64,000 bases of DNA from Streptomyces aureus (GTDB lineage: Bacteria > Actinomycetota > Actinomycetes > Streptomycetales > Streptomycetaceae). Where the stretch lies: NCBI RefSeq assembly GCF_000725495.1, contig NZ_KL647039.1, positions 148,287 through 212,286 of the forward strand, read 5' to 3'. The notes under the pieces are model-generated. The model saw only the letters and a program-made list of their open reading frames with translations. It had not been told where the DNA came from and did not search any database. Of this stretch, positions 18,369 to 27,233 are shown piece by piece. Both the position numbers and the translations under genes were made by a program. Every line of letters begins with the position of its first letter. Positions within the stretch are counted from its first letter, which is position 1.

Positions 18369-19103
18369 ATGAACGCCTCCATCGCCCCCGCCGCCTTCTT
18401 CGACGTCGACGAGACCCTGGTCAACACGAAGAGCATGTTCCACTTCCTGCGCTTCTGGATGGCCCGGCAGGGCGACGACGGCAGCGGCCACGAGGCCGTC
18501 ATGGCCGGTGTGCGGCGGGCCGCGGCCTCGGGCGTGCACCGCTCGGAGATCAACCGGGCCTACTACCGGCGCTTCGCCGGCGTGCCGTACGCGGCCCTGC
18601 TGGAGGCCGGACGGGACTGGTGGCAGGAGTACCGCCGGGGATCCGACGCGGTCGTCGTCCCGGCCTGGGCCGCGGCCACCCGGCACCGCAAGGCGGGCCA
18701 TCTGGTGGTCCTCGTCTCCGGGTCGTTCCGGGGCTGCCTCGAACCGCTCGCCCAGGATCTCGGCGCGCACCGCATCCTGTGCTCCGAGCCCCTGGTGGAC
18801 ACCGACGGCCGGCTGACCGGCGAGGTCGTACGGCCGATGATCGGCTCGGTCAAGGCCGACGCCGTGCGCGAGACCGTCGCGGAGCTCGGCCTGACCGCCG
18901 CGGACTGCAGCTGCTACGGCGACCACTCCAGCGACCTCGACATGCTCGGCGCGGTGGGCAACCCGGTGGTCGTCGGCGGCGACCGGGTGCTGCTGGAGCA
19001 CGCCCAGCGTCTCGACTGGCCGGTCCTGCCCGCGACCCCCGGGCACCTGCCGTCCCCGGACGCCTCCCCCGCGCGGCTGCTGACCGCCGCCGAACGGCGC
19101 TGA
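18369..19103 (+). CDS. HAD-IB family phosphatase (SerB-like)
   Basis: 244 aa. HAD motif I FFDVDETLVN (Asp nucleophile and Asp+2), motif II VLVSGSFRG, the Lys of motif III in IGSVKADAV, and motif IV CYGDHSSDLDML. The helical cap lies between motifs I and II, as in phosphoserine phosphatases of subclass IB. The gene follows the LuxR gene by 8 bp without its own ribosome binding site. Near an AfsA-like gene it could remove the phosphate from a butenolide phosphate, the step known to follow AfsA condensation; this role is inference. Confidence 0.88.
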   Translation: MNASIAPAAFFDVDETLVNTKSMFHFLRFWMARQGDDGSGHEAVMAGVRRAAASGVHRSEINRAYYRRFAGVPYAALLEAGRDWWQEYRRGSDAVVVPAWAAATRHRKAGHLVVLVSGSFRGCLEPLAQDLGAHRILCSEPLVDTDGRLTGEVVRPMIGSVKADAVRETVAELGLTAADCSCYGDHSSDLDMLGAVGNPVVVGGDRVLLEHAQRLDWPVLPATPGHLPSPDASPARLLTAAERR

Positions 19104-19185
19104 ACACCCAGCCGGACGAGCCACGACGCGCTGTCGGCCCTGCGCGGGGCGCCGTCGTGGCCGCCGCGGCTCCCTCACCGCCGGC

Positions 19186-19848
19186 TCACCGGGCGCGTCG
19201 CACCGCGATCGCGGTGAGGACGACTCCGTCGCGCACCGCCCAGTGGCCGGTGAACCAGGCGACGCGGACACCGTCCACCACCGGCCCGGGCACCAGCAGA
19301 CGGGCCGTGTACGTTCCCGCGTCCGGGTCGAAGGTGAGCCGGGCGTCGCGGAAGCCGAGCCAGCGCCGGGCCAGCGGATACCAGGCCTTGTAGACCGTCT
19401 CCTTCGCGCTGAACAGCACGGTCGCCCAGTGCACCGCGGGGTGGCTGCGCCCCAGTTCACGCAGGTGGGCCCGTTCGTCCGGGCCGGTGACGTAGTCGGC
19501 GAGCTTCTCGGGAAGCGGCTCGTGGCGCTCGGCGTCGATCCCGATGGAGTGGAATTCGCGGCTGTGCGAAAGGGCCGCCGCCCGGTAGCCGTCGCAGTGG
19601 GTCATGCTGCCCGTCACCCCGGCCGGCCATTCCGGCTCCCCTTTGGGACCCGAGCCGACCGCCGCCGGCGGCACTCCGAGCGCGGTCATCGCCGTACGGG
19701 CGCACCCCCGGGTGGTCACGAATTCGCGCCTGCGGTGCTCCACCGAGTCCGCCACATACGGCTGCTCCTCCGGGAACACCGGGGAGTCGATCAGATCGGC
19801 CGTGGTGTCGGCCACGGCGACGGCGGGCGGAAGTATCTGCCGAATCAT
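19186..19848 (-). CDS. 4'-phosphopantetheinyl transferase, EntD/Sfp type
   Basis: 220 aa. The signature motifs are SIGIDAERHEPLP (Mg-binding Asp and Glu) and FSAKETVYKAWYPL (K-E-x-x-Y-K). The stretch GSMTHCDGYRAAAL is the substrate/CoA-binding loop. It transfers phosphopantetheine from CoA to carrier proteins, most obviously the acyl carrier protein at 22388. ATG 19848 with AGGAGAAG just before it is preferred over upstream in-frame starts. Divergent from the ligase operon over a 345-bp region. Confidence 0.92.
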   Translation of the reverse strand: MIRQILPPAVAVADTTADLIDSPVFPEEQPYVADSVEHRRREFVTTRGCARTAMTALGVPPAAVGSGPKGEPEWPAGVTGSMTHCDGYRAAALSHSREFHSIGIDAERHEPLPEKLADYVTGPDERAHLRELGRSHPAVHWATVLFSAKETVYKAWYPLARRWLGFRDARLTFDPDAGTYTARLLVPGPVVDGVRVAWFTGHWAVRDGVVLTAIAVRRAR

Positions 19849-20193
19849 TTTCTTCTCCTGGGAACGGCGCCGTGAAAAAGGCGCACCGGGGCCCGCCGCG
19901 CACGGCGGGCCACTGCCATCCCAGGACAAGGTCATGGCAGCACATCGCTGCCCCGATGGTGCCCTGCCCGATACCTCTTCCGCTACATGGCCGTCCGGGT
20001 ATGCCCAAGCATTCCGGCCGTACGGCTACACCGGTTCGGCCACTCCGTACGAGGTCCCGGAAAAGGCAGATTGAAACCCGGAACAACACCGGCCTAGAGT
20101 TTTCCCATCGAAAGAGAGCAAGGGAATTCGCGGCCCGAACAACGCGACCGATAAACGCCACCGAACAATGCGGACGAATAACGGGAGAATTCG
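19849..20193. other. Divergent control region of the PPTase gene and the ligase operon
   Basis: 345 bp. It contains the operon promoter at 20071-20100 and a strong hairpin around 19894-19912 (GCCCGCC...GGCGGGC). Two copies of the half-palindrome CGTACGGCT/CCGTACG are seen near 20020-20050. I looked for the gamma-butyrolactone receptor box (ARE) because an AfsA-like gene lies downstream and found no convincing match. Confidence 0.55.
20071..20100 (+). promoter_or_regulatory. Promoter of the ligase-ACP-AfsA operon
   Basis: TTGAAA (20071-20076), an 18-nt spacer and TAGAGT (20095-20100) give a good sigma-HrdB-like promoter. The leader is about 86 nt to the ATG at 20194, which has its own GGGAG. 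Confidence 0.65.
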
Positions 20194-21540
20194 ATGTCCC
20201 ATCCTTTCCTGGACCGGCTGAAAACCTTCGGCGACACCGAGGCCGTCGTCTTCGAGGGCCGTTCCCACGGCTACGACGAGCTGCTGCGCCTCGTCGACGA
20301 CTGGCGCGGCTTCCTGGACCGCCACCAGGTGGCCGCGGGTGAGGTCGTCACGCTCGAGGGCGCCTACTCCCCGCAGGCCTGCGCCGGCCTGCTCGCGCTG
20401 ATCGAGCGCGGCGCGGTCGTCGTCCCGCTCAGTGCGATCCCGGGCGCCAAGCGCGCGGAGTTCCTGGACGTCGCCCAGGTGGAGGTGGTGATCGAGGTCG
20501 ACGCGAACGGCGGCGGTCACCGGGCCGAGCGCACCGGACGCGAGGCGACGCACGAGCTGTACGGGCAACTGTGCGCCACCGGGCATCCGGGCCTGGTCCT
20601 GTTCAGCTCCGGCACCACGGGCCGCAGCAAGGCGTCGGTGCTGGACTTCGAGAAGGTCCTCGGCCGTTACGGCGCGCCGACCCGGCCGGGCCGCATCCTC
20701 TCCTTCCTCAGCCTGGACCACATCGGCGGCGTCAACACCCTGCTGCACACGCTCAGTCAGGGCGGCACCGTGATCACGGTGGCCGAGCGCACGCCGGACT
20801 CCGTCTTCCGGGCGGTCGACGAGCACCGGGTGGAGATCCTGCCCACCACGCCGACCTTCCTGAACATGGTGCTGATCTCCGGAGCCCACGAGCGGCACGC
20901 CACCGACTCCCTCCGGCTCGTCACGTACGGCACCGAGCCGATGCCGCTGCAGACGCTGCAGCGTCTGGCCAAGGCGCTCCCGGGGGTCCGGCTGAAGCAG
21001 ACGTACGGCCTCTCCGAACTGGGCATCCTGCCCACCCGCTCCCGGGGCGACGACACGCTGTGGGTGAAGCTCGGCGACTCCGGGTTCGACCACAGGATCG
21101 TCGACAACGTCCTGTGGATCCGCTCGGAGATGGCCATGCTGGGCTACCTCAACGCCCCGGCCCCCTTCGACGAGGAGGGCTACTTCAACACGCAGGACGT
21201 CGTCGAGGTGGACGGGGACTGGGTGCGGATCCTGGGCCGCAACTCGGAGATCATCAACGTGGGCGGCGAGAAGGTCTACCCGAGCGAGGTCGAGAGCGTC
21301 CTGCTCCAGCTGGACAACATCGCCGAGGCCACCGTCAGCGGCCGGCCCAGCCCGGTGACCGGCATGGTGGTCAAGGCCACCGTGCAGCTGGTCGAGGACG
21401 AGGACCGGCGTGATGTCACGCGCCGGGTACGGGAGTTCTGCGCTCAGCGCCTGGAGCCGTACAAGGTGCCGGCGCTCGTCGAGATCGCCGCCGCGCCCCT
21501 GCACTCCGACCGCTACAAGAAGATCCGGAGCCTGGCGTGA
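20194..21540 (+). CDS. AMP-forming acyl-CoA/ACP ligase (ANL superfamily)
   Basis: 448 aa, short for the family (about 500-550) because the N-terminal subdomain is reduced. ATP-binding P-loop LFSSGTTGRSKAS at about 145-157, TYGLSELG (A5), YFNTQDVVEVDGDW (A7), GRNSEIINVGGEKVYPSEVE (A8 hinge), and the C-terminal catalytic lysine in SDRYKKIRS. It would activate a carboxylic acid as an adenylate and load it on CoA or on the ACP encoded two genes downstream. Acceptor side-chain specificity cannot be read. First gene of an operon: its stop overlaps the SDR start as GTGA. Confidence 0.92.
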   Translation: MSHPFLDRLKTFGDTEAVVFEGRSHGYDELLRLVDDWRGFLDRHQVAAGEVVTLEGAYSPQACAGLLALIERGAVVVPLSAIPGAKRAEFLDVAQVEVVIEVDANGGGHRAERTGREATHELYGQLCATGHPGLVLFSSGTTGRSKASVLDFEKVLGRYGAPTRPGRILSFLSLDHIGGVNTLLHTLSQGGTVITVAERTPDSVFRAVDEHRVEILPTTPTFLNMVLISGAHERHATDSLRLVTYGTEPMPLQTLQRLAKALPGVRLKQTYGLSELGILPTRSRGDDTLWVKLGDSGFDHRIVDNVLWIRSEMAMLGYLNAPAPFDEEGYFNTQDVVEVDGDWVRILGRNSEIINVGGEKVYPSEVESVLLQLDNIAEATVSGRPSPVTGMVVKATVQLVEDEDRRDVTRRVREFCAQRLEPYKVPALVEIAAAPLHSDRYKKIRSLA

Positions 21541-22394
21541 GCGCCCGCGAGCCCTCGGCCGCGAGCGGAGCAGCGACGGAGGCTCCGCCCGGAGCCGCGC
21601 AGGCGGCCGCGACCGGAGCAGCGGCGGCGGCAGGGACGGAAGCCGGAACCGTGAAGGCGGCCGGTGACGGCGACCGCGTCGCCGTGATCAGCGGCGGCAG
21701 CAAGGGACTCGGCCGGCTCCTCGTCGAACGGCTGCTCACGGACGGCTGGCGGGTGGCGACGTTCAGCCGCTCGGCCAACGAGTTCGTCAAGGAGCTCCAG
21801 GTCACCGCGGAGGACCGCTTCCTGTGGGAGGCCGCCGACCTCACCGACCCCGACTCGCTGCGGGAGTTCGTCCGCACGGTACGGCGCCGCTTCGGCCGGG
21901 TGGACCTGCTGATCAACAACGCGGCGGTGCTGCACCAGGAGCTGTTCCTGACCACGTCCGCGAAGCAGACCGCGACGCTGATCGCCGCCAACCTGGTGGC
22001 CCCGATCACGCTCGCGCACGCCTGCGCCCGCTCGATGACGCGGCAGGGCGGCGGCCAGATCCTCAACGTCTCGTCCATCAACGCCATCCGCGGCTACCGC
22101 GGTGTCGCCGTCTACTCCGCCACCAAGGCGGGGCTCGACGGATTCAGCCGGAGCCTCGCCCGGGAGCTCGGCGCGTTCGGCATCCGGGTCAACTCGATCG
22201 TCCCCGGCTTCTTCGACAGCGACATGACGTCCGACGTCACGGACCGGAACCGGGAGCGCATCCAGCGGCGTACGCCGCTCGGTCGGCTCGGCGACATCCA
22301 CGAGATCGCCGACGCCGTCCTCTACCTCATCTCACCCGACGCCTCGTTCATCACGGGGCAGACCATCGTCGTCGACGGAGGAATCACATGCTGA
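21537..22394 (+). CDS. FabG-like short-chain reductase
   Basis: 285 aa, of which the first 40 are an Ala/Gly/Thr-rich extension. SDR core: AVISGGSKGLG cofactor motif, NNAAV, catalytic Ser in NVSSINAI, VYSATKAGLDG with Tyr/Lys, and PGFFDSDM. This matches beta-ketoacyl-ACP reductases. The GTG at 21537 overlaps the ligase stop; its own stop overlaps the ACP start (ATGCTGA), so translation is coupled on both sides. The alanine-rich leader may be genuine or the real start may lie near residue 45. Confidence 0.9.
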   Translation: MSAREPSAASGAATEAPPGAAQAAATGAAAAAGTEAGTVKAAGDGDRVAVISGGSKGLGRLLVERLLTDGWRVATFSRSANEFVKELQVTAEDRFLWEAADLTDPDSLREFVRTVRRRFGRVDLLINNAAVLHQELFLTTSAKQTATLIAANLVAPITLAHACARSMTRQGGGQILNVSSINAIRGYRGVAVYSATKAGLDGFSRSLARELGAFGIRVNSIVPGFFDSDMTSDVTDRNRERIQRRTPLGRLGDIHEIADAVLYLISPDASFITGQTIVVDGGITC

Positions 22395-22666
22395 CCACGA
22401 CCGACATCACCGCGACCGTCCACGAGCGGATCAACGCCCTGCTGAAGGAGGACGGCAAGCCCGTGCGTCTGCTCACCGGGGACGAGCCCCTGGCCCGGAT
22501 CGGGCTCAGCTCGCTGCTGCTGGCCCGGCTGATCATCGAGCTGGAGGCGGAGTTCGGCGCCGACCCGTTCGAGGAGGACTACGTGATCTCCGACGTGCGG
22601 ACGGTGGGCGCGCTGGCCGACGCCTACGTCGAGACGCTGGCGAACCTGGCCGCGGCCGCCGCCTGA
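22388..22666 (+). CDS. Acyl carrier protein
   Basis: 92 aa, acidic, four-helix ACP. The phosphopantetheine attachment site is IGLSSLLLARL, with Ser42 in the place of the DSL serine (the usual Asp is Ser41). The helix LIIELEAEFGADPFEEDYV follows, as in carrier proteins. Encoded in the operon between the SDR and the AfsA-like gene; the PPTase at 19186 would activate it. The replacement of Asp by Ser in the DSL motif is uncommon but seen in some secondary-metabolism ACPs. Confidence 0.88.
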   Translation: MLTTTDITATVHERINALLKEDGKPVRLLTGDEPLARIGLSSLLLARLIIELEAEFGADPFEEDYVISDVRTVGALADAYVETLANLAAAAA

Positions 22667-22703
22667 GCCCGTCCCGTCCACCACCACTTCCGGAGGACCG
22701 ACC

Positions 22704-23492
22704 ATGTCACGATCCACGGCACAGTCCGTGTCGCCCGACGCCGTCATCGCGGTCGGCGACCGTTTCGAGGACTTCCTCGTCAACCGCGGCACCGTCCCCG
22801 TCTCCGACCTGCTGGCCCGGCTGCGCTCCGGCGACATACCGGACGGCCTGACGGTCGGCATCGGGCAGGGCCTGAGCGACGGGGAGCTGGAGGAGATACG
22901 CGCCCTGGCCGACCGGCTCGCGCCGGCGGTCACGGTCGCCAAGCCCGGGGTTCCCGAGCGGGCCCGGCAGCGGCTCACCCACAAGCACGACGCCAAGAAC
23001 GTCCTGATCGGGCCGGTCGGCCAGACCGGCGAGCACCGTTTCGCCGCCGACCTGGTCCTCGACCAGCAGGTGGAGGTCCTGGAGGACCACCTCACGGGCC
23101 AGCACATCCCGGCCATCACGCTCCTGGAGGCCGCCCGGCAGTTCTGGACGGTGGTCACCGAGCAGTTCTACGTCACCGGGCCGGACCGCACCCGGTTCGT
23201 CATCGGCTCGGTCGGCTCCACCTTCCACAGCTTCGTCTTCCCGCTCGCCGCGACGCTTCAGTACGAACTGCTGGAGCTGACCCGGACCCCGGTGGGGCCG
23301 GTCTTCAAGTGCCGGATCTCGATCCACCACGGGGACACGCTCGCCAGTGTGATCGACGCCGAGTACCGGGTGATCCCGGAGCCGTTCAGCGTCAAGCAGG
23401 AGAAGATCGCGGCCCGCCAGGCCGTGTCCGCGGAGCTGACCCGGCTGCGTGAGCAGTCCGCACCGGCGATGAGCGGCGACCGGGTGGCCTGA
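22704..23492 (+). CDS. AfsA-like hotdog-domain protein
   Basis: 262 aa. The region 93-160, starting RLTHKHDAKNVLIGPV and ending HIPAITLLEAARQFWTV, matches the AfsA hotdog repeat, whose family members condense a beta-ketoacyl chain with dihydroxyacetone phosphate in gamma-butyrolactone synthesis. True AfsA carries two such repeats in about 300 aa; here the second (from about residue 165) is weak and the N-terminal 90 residues look unlike AfsA. The function may therefore be a dehydratase/thioesterase-like or condensing step on an ACP-bound chain. GGAGGA stands before the ATG. Same operon as the ACP. Confidence 0.78.
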   Translation: MSRSTAQSVSPDAVIAVGDRFEDFLVNRGTVPVSDLLARLRSGDIPDGLTVGIGQGLSDGELEEIRALADRLAPAVTVAKPGVPERARQRLTHKHDAKNVLIGPVGQTGEHRFAADLVLDQQVEVLEDHLTGQHIPAITLLEAARQFWTVVTEQFYVTGPDRTRFVIGSVGSTFHSFVFPLAATLQYELLELTRTPVGPVFKCRISIHHGDTLASVIDAEYRVIPEPFSVKQEKIAARQAVSAELTRLREQSAPAMSGDRVA

Positions 23493-23589
23493 GACCCGGT
23501 CGGCCGCGTGCCACCGCCGGGCTCCCCGCACCCCCGTCCCCCTCCCCCCACCGTCGTCCCTGTCCGCACCGTCCCTGTCCCCCCACCGT

Positions 23590-23664
23590 CCCTGTCCCTG
23601 CGACCCCTGTCCCTGCGACCCCTGCCTCTGCGACCCCTGTTCCTTCGATCCCTGCCCCTTCGAC
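23590..23664. repeat. Five tandem copies of a 15-bp unit
   Basis: CCCTGTCCCTGCGAC is repeated at 23590, 23605 (identical), 23620, 23635 and 23650 (diverged, mainly in the middle). It fills the 203-bp gap between the AfsA-like gene and the YCII gene. Upstream bases 23530-23590 are the same kind of C-rich simple sequence. Probably non-coding. Confidence 0.92.
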
Positions 23665-23694
23665 TCCCTGCCCCCACGAACCGAGGAGAGACAG

Positions 23695-24024
23695 ATGCTG
23701 TGGGCGATCCACTGCCTCGACGCGCCGGGCACCGCCGGCCTGCGGGCGGCCCTGAGGCCCGCGCACTCGGCCCGGCTCCGCGCCGCGGACGTACGGCCGG
23801 TGCTCTACGGACCCCTGGTCGACGCCGACGGCACCACCGCGGTCGGCAGCCTGATCGTGGTCGAGGCCGCGAACCGGAAGCAGGTGGAGGACTACGCCCT
23901 CGCCGACCCGTTCGCCGTGTCGGGTGTCTGGGCACGCATCGACATCCAGGCGTTCACTCCTTCGCAGCGCTCCCCTGTGCGGCTCACGGAGGAGGCCGCA
24001 CAGGTCCCGGAAGGACGGCCGTGA
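23695..24024 (+). CDS. YCII-domain protein
   Basis: 109 aa. The YCII (YciI-like) fold is recognisable by HCLDAPGTAGLR, RPAHSARLRAA with the conserved His, LYGPLVDADGTTAVGSLIVVEA and DPFAVSGVWARIDI. Family members are small enzymes or ligand binders acting on reactive metabolites. A GAGGAGAG ribosome binding site precedes ATG 23695. The stop overlaps the GTG of the flavoprotein gene (GTGA), so the two are co-translated and probably work on the same intermediate. Confidence 0.88.
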   Translation: MLWAIHCLDAPGTAGLRAALRPAHSARLRAADVRPVLYGPLVDADGTTAVGSLIVVEAANRKQVEDYALADPFAVSGVWARIDIQAFTPSQRSPVRLTEEAAQVPEGRP

Positions 24025-25574
24025 CCGCCGTGGGCGGCCGTCGCCGGCTCCCGCACGGAGTGGGTCCCTGGGAGTTCGCCGAGGCGCTCGCCGCGTTCAG
24101 CGCGGTGCTCGGCGACTCCCGGGTCCTGACCGACGAGGACATCGCCCTCCTCGGCTACGACGACCCGCAACCGGTGCTCGGCCCCGGGCACTTCGTCCCC
24201 AGCGCGGCGCTGCTGGCCGGCTCGGTCGACGACGTACGGCGCGTGCTGGACGTCGCCAGGACCTACGGGGTGCCGCTCGCGCCCGCCCTGCCCGGACGCA
24301 ACACCGGGCTCGGCGGCGCGGCACCCCGGCTGCCCGGTGCCGTCGTCCTCGACCTCGGCCGGATGAACCGGGTGCTGGAGGTCGACGAGACCTTCGGGTA
24401 CGCCGTCCTCGAGCCCGGCGTCACGTTCGTCGACCTCGCCGCCCACCTCTCCGCACGCGAACTGCCCTACCGGGTCGACCCCGTGGGCCTGGGCTGGGAC
24501 AGCGTCGTCGGCCACGCCCTGGCCACCGGCGGCCTCGCCCCCTACGAGGACGAGCCCGCGCTGTGGTGCGGGATGGAGGTCGTGCTGCCGGACGGCGACC
24601 TCGTGCGCACCGGGATGGGCGGCCTGCGTTCCTCGCGCTGCGCCCATCTGTGGCCCTACGGCTTCGGCCCCTCCTTCGACGCGATGTTCGCGCCGCCGAA
24701 CCTGGGGGTCGTCACCAAACTCGGCGTCCCGCTCCGCCCCGCGCCCCCGCACCGCCGTACCTTCACGGTCTCCGTCCCCCGGTCCGAGGACCTCGGCCCG
24801 CTCGTCGACGCCCTGCGGACGCTGCGCGCCGACGGGACGCTCACCGAGTCGCCCACCGTACGCAGCCTGCTCCTGGACGCGGCCGCCGCGGGACGCCGCC
24901 GCGACACCCTCCCCGGCGCTCCGGGCCCGGTGCCCGACGGCGACCACTCTCCCGTCATGGCCGACCTGGGACTCGGCCGCTGGAACGCCTACGGTGCCGT
25001 GGCGGGCAGCCGCCCCCTCGTGCACGCCCGGTGGGACGCCGTCCGCACGGCCCTGGCGCCGATCCCCGGGGTGCGCTGCCGGCTCGGCGAACCGGACGAC
25101 GGCCGTGACACCCCCGGTCTGTGGGGCGACGCGGCCGACGGCTGGCTGGAGCACGGCGGACACCTCTCCGTGACGCCCGTGCTGCCGGCCACCGGCGCGG
25201 ACGCGCTGGCGCAGTACACCCGGGTGCGCGGGCTCGCGCGGGCGGCCGGCAAGGACTATCTGGGCTCGTTCGTGGTGGGCCGGCGGGTGCTGCACCACCA
25301 TGTGCCCCTCGTGTTCGACATCCGCGACCCGGACGACCGGGCCCGCACCCTGGCCCTGGGCGAACGCCTGGTCACGGACGCGGCGGCGGCCGGGCTCGGC
25401 GTACGGCACGCGCATCCGGCCCTGATGGACCGGGTCGCGGAGACGTACGCCTTCCACGGGCACGCGCTCCGGCGGCTCGGCGAACGGGTCAAGGACGCGC
25501 TCGACCCGGCGGGCGTACTGGCCCCCGGCGCCCACGGCATCTGGCCCCGCCGCTACCGCGGCCTGCGCCTTTGA
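24021..25574 (+). CDS. FAD-linked oxidase of the vanillyl-alcohol oxidase/4-cresol dehydrogenase family
   Basis: 517 aa, matching the family length. The PCMH-type FAD-binding domain covers residues 50-240: ALPGRNTGLGGAAPRLPG is the pyrophosphate-binding loop, and DLGRMNRVLEVDETFGYAVLEPGVTF is characteristic. The C-terminal domain ends with KDALDPAGVLAPGAHGIW. Relatives oxidise para-substituted phenols or alcohols. In this cluster it may oxidise the aryl or alkyl group of the product; the substrate is unknown. GTG start coupled to the YCII gene. Confidence 0.9.
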   Translation: MTAVGGRRRLPHGVGPWEFAEALAAFSAVLGDSRVLTDEDIALLGYDDPQPVLGPGHFVPSAALLAGSVDDVRRVLDVARTYGVPLAPALPGRNTGLGGAAPRLPGAVVLDLGRMNRVLEVDETFGYAVLEPGVTFVDLAAHLSARELPYRVDPVGLGWDSVVGHALATGGLAPYEDEPALWCGMEVVLPDGDLVRTGMGGLRSSRCAHLWPYGFGPSFDAMFAPPNLGVVTKLGVPLRPAPPHRRTFTVSVPRSEDLGPLVDALRTLRADGTLTESPTVRSLLLDAAAAGRRRDTLPGAPGPVPDGDHSPVMADLGLGRWNAYGAVAGSRPLVHARWDAVRTALAPIPGVRCRLGEPDDGRDTPGLWGDAADGWLEHGGHLSVTPVLPATGADALAQYTRVRGLARAAGKDYLGSFVVGRRVLHHHVPLVFDIRDPDDRARTLALGERLVTDAAAAGLGVRHAHPALMDRVAETYAFHGHALRRLGERVKDALDPAGVLAPGAHGIWPRRYRGLRL

Positions 25575-25613
25575 CCCGGTACCACCGAAGACCCGTACCG
25601 AAAGGAGACGACC

Positions 25614-27233
25614 ATGACGGTGCAGACCGTGAACAGCAGCCAACTGGCCGAACTGGAGGAGGAGTTCGCGGCACCGGCCGCCCCGCCGTCGCTGCGGGCC
25701 CGCACCGCCGAACTGGAGGGACTGCGCGCGGGCGTGGTCGCGGGGGACGCCGCCGCCACCGGCCGGCAGCACGCCAAGGGCAAGCTGACGGCCCGGGAGC
25801 GCATCGAACTCCTGCTGGATCCCGGCTCGTTCAGCGAACTGGAGCCGTTGCGCCGACACCGGGCGACCGGCTTCGGGATGGAGGACAGGCGCCCGCACAC
25901 GGACGGCGTGATCGGCGGCTGGGGCACGGTCCACGGCCGCACGGTCTTCGTGTACGCGCACGACTTCCGTATCTTCGGCGGCGCGCTGGGCGAGGCCCAC
26001 GCGCAGAAGATCCACAAGATCATGGACCTGGCCCTCGCGGCGGGCGCGCCCCTGGTGTCCCTCAACGACGGCGCGGGCGCCCGTATCCAGGAGGGCGTCA
26101 CCGCGCTCGCGGGCTACGGCGGCATCTTCCAGCGCAACACCAGGGCCAGCGGGGTCATCCCGCAGATCAGCGTGATGCTCGGCCCGTGCGCGGGCGGCGC
26201 CGCCTACTCGCCCGCCCTGACCGACTTCGTGTTCATGGTCCGCGAGACGTCCCAGATGTTCATCACCGGCCCCGACGTCATCCAGGCCGTCACGGGCGAG
26301 CGGGTCACCCAGAACGGGCTCGGCGGCGCCGACGTGCACGCCGAGACGTCGGGGGTCGCGCACTTCGCCCACGACGACGAGCCGGCCTGCCTCGAAGAGG
26401 TCCGCTATCTGCTCTCCCTGCTGCCGCAGAACAGCACCGAGACACCGCCCGAGGCGCCCTGCGACGACCCGGCCGACCGGCCCTGCACCGAGCTGCTGGA
26501 CATCGTCCCCGCGGATCCGTCCCAGCCGTACGACATGCGCCGGGTGGTCGAGGAGGTCCTGGACGACGGGGAGTTCCTGGAGGTCCAGGAGCGCTGGGCG
26601 GCCAACGTCATCTGCGCGCTCGGCCGTATCGAGGGCCGTCCCGTCGGCATCGTGGCCAACCAGCCGCTGGTGCTCGCCGGGGTCCTCGACATCCACGCCA
26701 GTGAAAAGGCCGCGCGGTTCGTGCAGCTGTGCGACGCCTTCAACATCCCGGTGGTGTCGCTGGTCGACGTGCCCGGCTTCCTGCCCGGCGTGGACCAGGA
26801 GCACGGCGGCATCATCCGGCACGGCGCCAAGCTTCTGTACGCCTACTGCAACGCGACCGTCCCCCGGATCCAGATGATCGTGCGCAAGGCGTACGGCGGC
26901 GCGTACATCGTCATGGACTCGCGCTCCATCGGCGCGGACCTGTCGTACGCGTGGCCCGCCAACGAGATCGCCGTGATGGGTGCGGAGGGCGCCGCGAACG
27001 TCATCTTCCGCCGCGAGATCGCCGCGGCCGACGATCCGGAGGCGGCCCGGGGCCGGCGTGTGGCCGAGTACCGCGAGGCGCTGATGCACCCCTACTACGC
27101 AGCCGAGCGCGGTCTCGTGGACGACGTGATCGCCCCGCAGTCCACGCGCGCCGTCCTCGCCTCGGGGCTGCGGATGCTGGGCACGAAGAGCGCGCCGCTG
27201 CCGCACCGCAAGCACGGGAACCAGCCGGCATGA
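25614..27233 (+). CDS. Acyl-CoA carboxylase beta (carboxyltransferase) subunit
   Basis: 539 aa, full length (PccB/AccD class). Carboxyltransferase N-domain: GKLTARERIELLLDPGSF, LNDGAGARIQEGV; the oxyanion-stabilising Gly pair is in GPCAGGAAYSPAL and MVRETSQMFITGPDV. C-domain: VDVPGFLPGVDQEHGGIIRHG and RKAYGGAYIVMDS. It makes malonyl-CoA or methylmalonyl-CoA from the acyl-CoA together with a biotinylated alpha subunit not encoded here. AAAGGAGACGACC precedes ATG 25614. Its stop overlaps the epsilon gene (ATGA). Confidence 0.95.
   Translation: MTVQTVNSSQLAELEEEFAAPAAPPSLRARTAELEGLRAGVVAGDAAATGRQHAKGKLTARERIELLLDPGSFSELEPLRRHRATGFGMEDRRPHTDGVIGGWGTVHGRTVFVYAHDFRIFGGALGEAHAQKIHKIMDLALAAGAPLVSLNDGAGARIQEGVTALAGYGGIFQRNTRASGVIPQISVMLGPCAGGAAYSPALTDFVFMVRETSQMFITGPDVIQAVTGERVTQNGLGGADVHAETSGVAHFAHDDEPACLEEVRYLLSLLPQNSTETPPEAPCDDPADRPCTELLDIVPADPSQPYDMRRVVEEVLDDGEFLEVQERWAANVICALGRIEGRPVGIVANQPLVLAGVLDIHASEKAARFVQLCDAFNIPVVSLVDVPGFLPGVDQEHGGIIRHGAKLLYAYCNATVPRIQMIVRKAYGGAYIVMDSRSIGADLSYAWPANEIAVMGAEGAANVIFRREIAAADDPEAARGRRVAEYREALMHPYYAAERGLVDDVIAPQSTRAVLASGLRMLGTKSAPLPHRKHGNQPA

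Noticed and set aside
19849..20193. Gamma-butyrolactone receptor box (ARE) before the AfsA-containing operon
   Set aside because: No segment resembles the 26-bp palindromic ARE consensus well enough.
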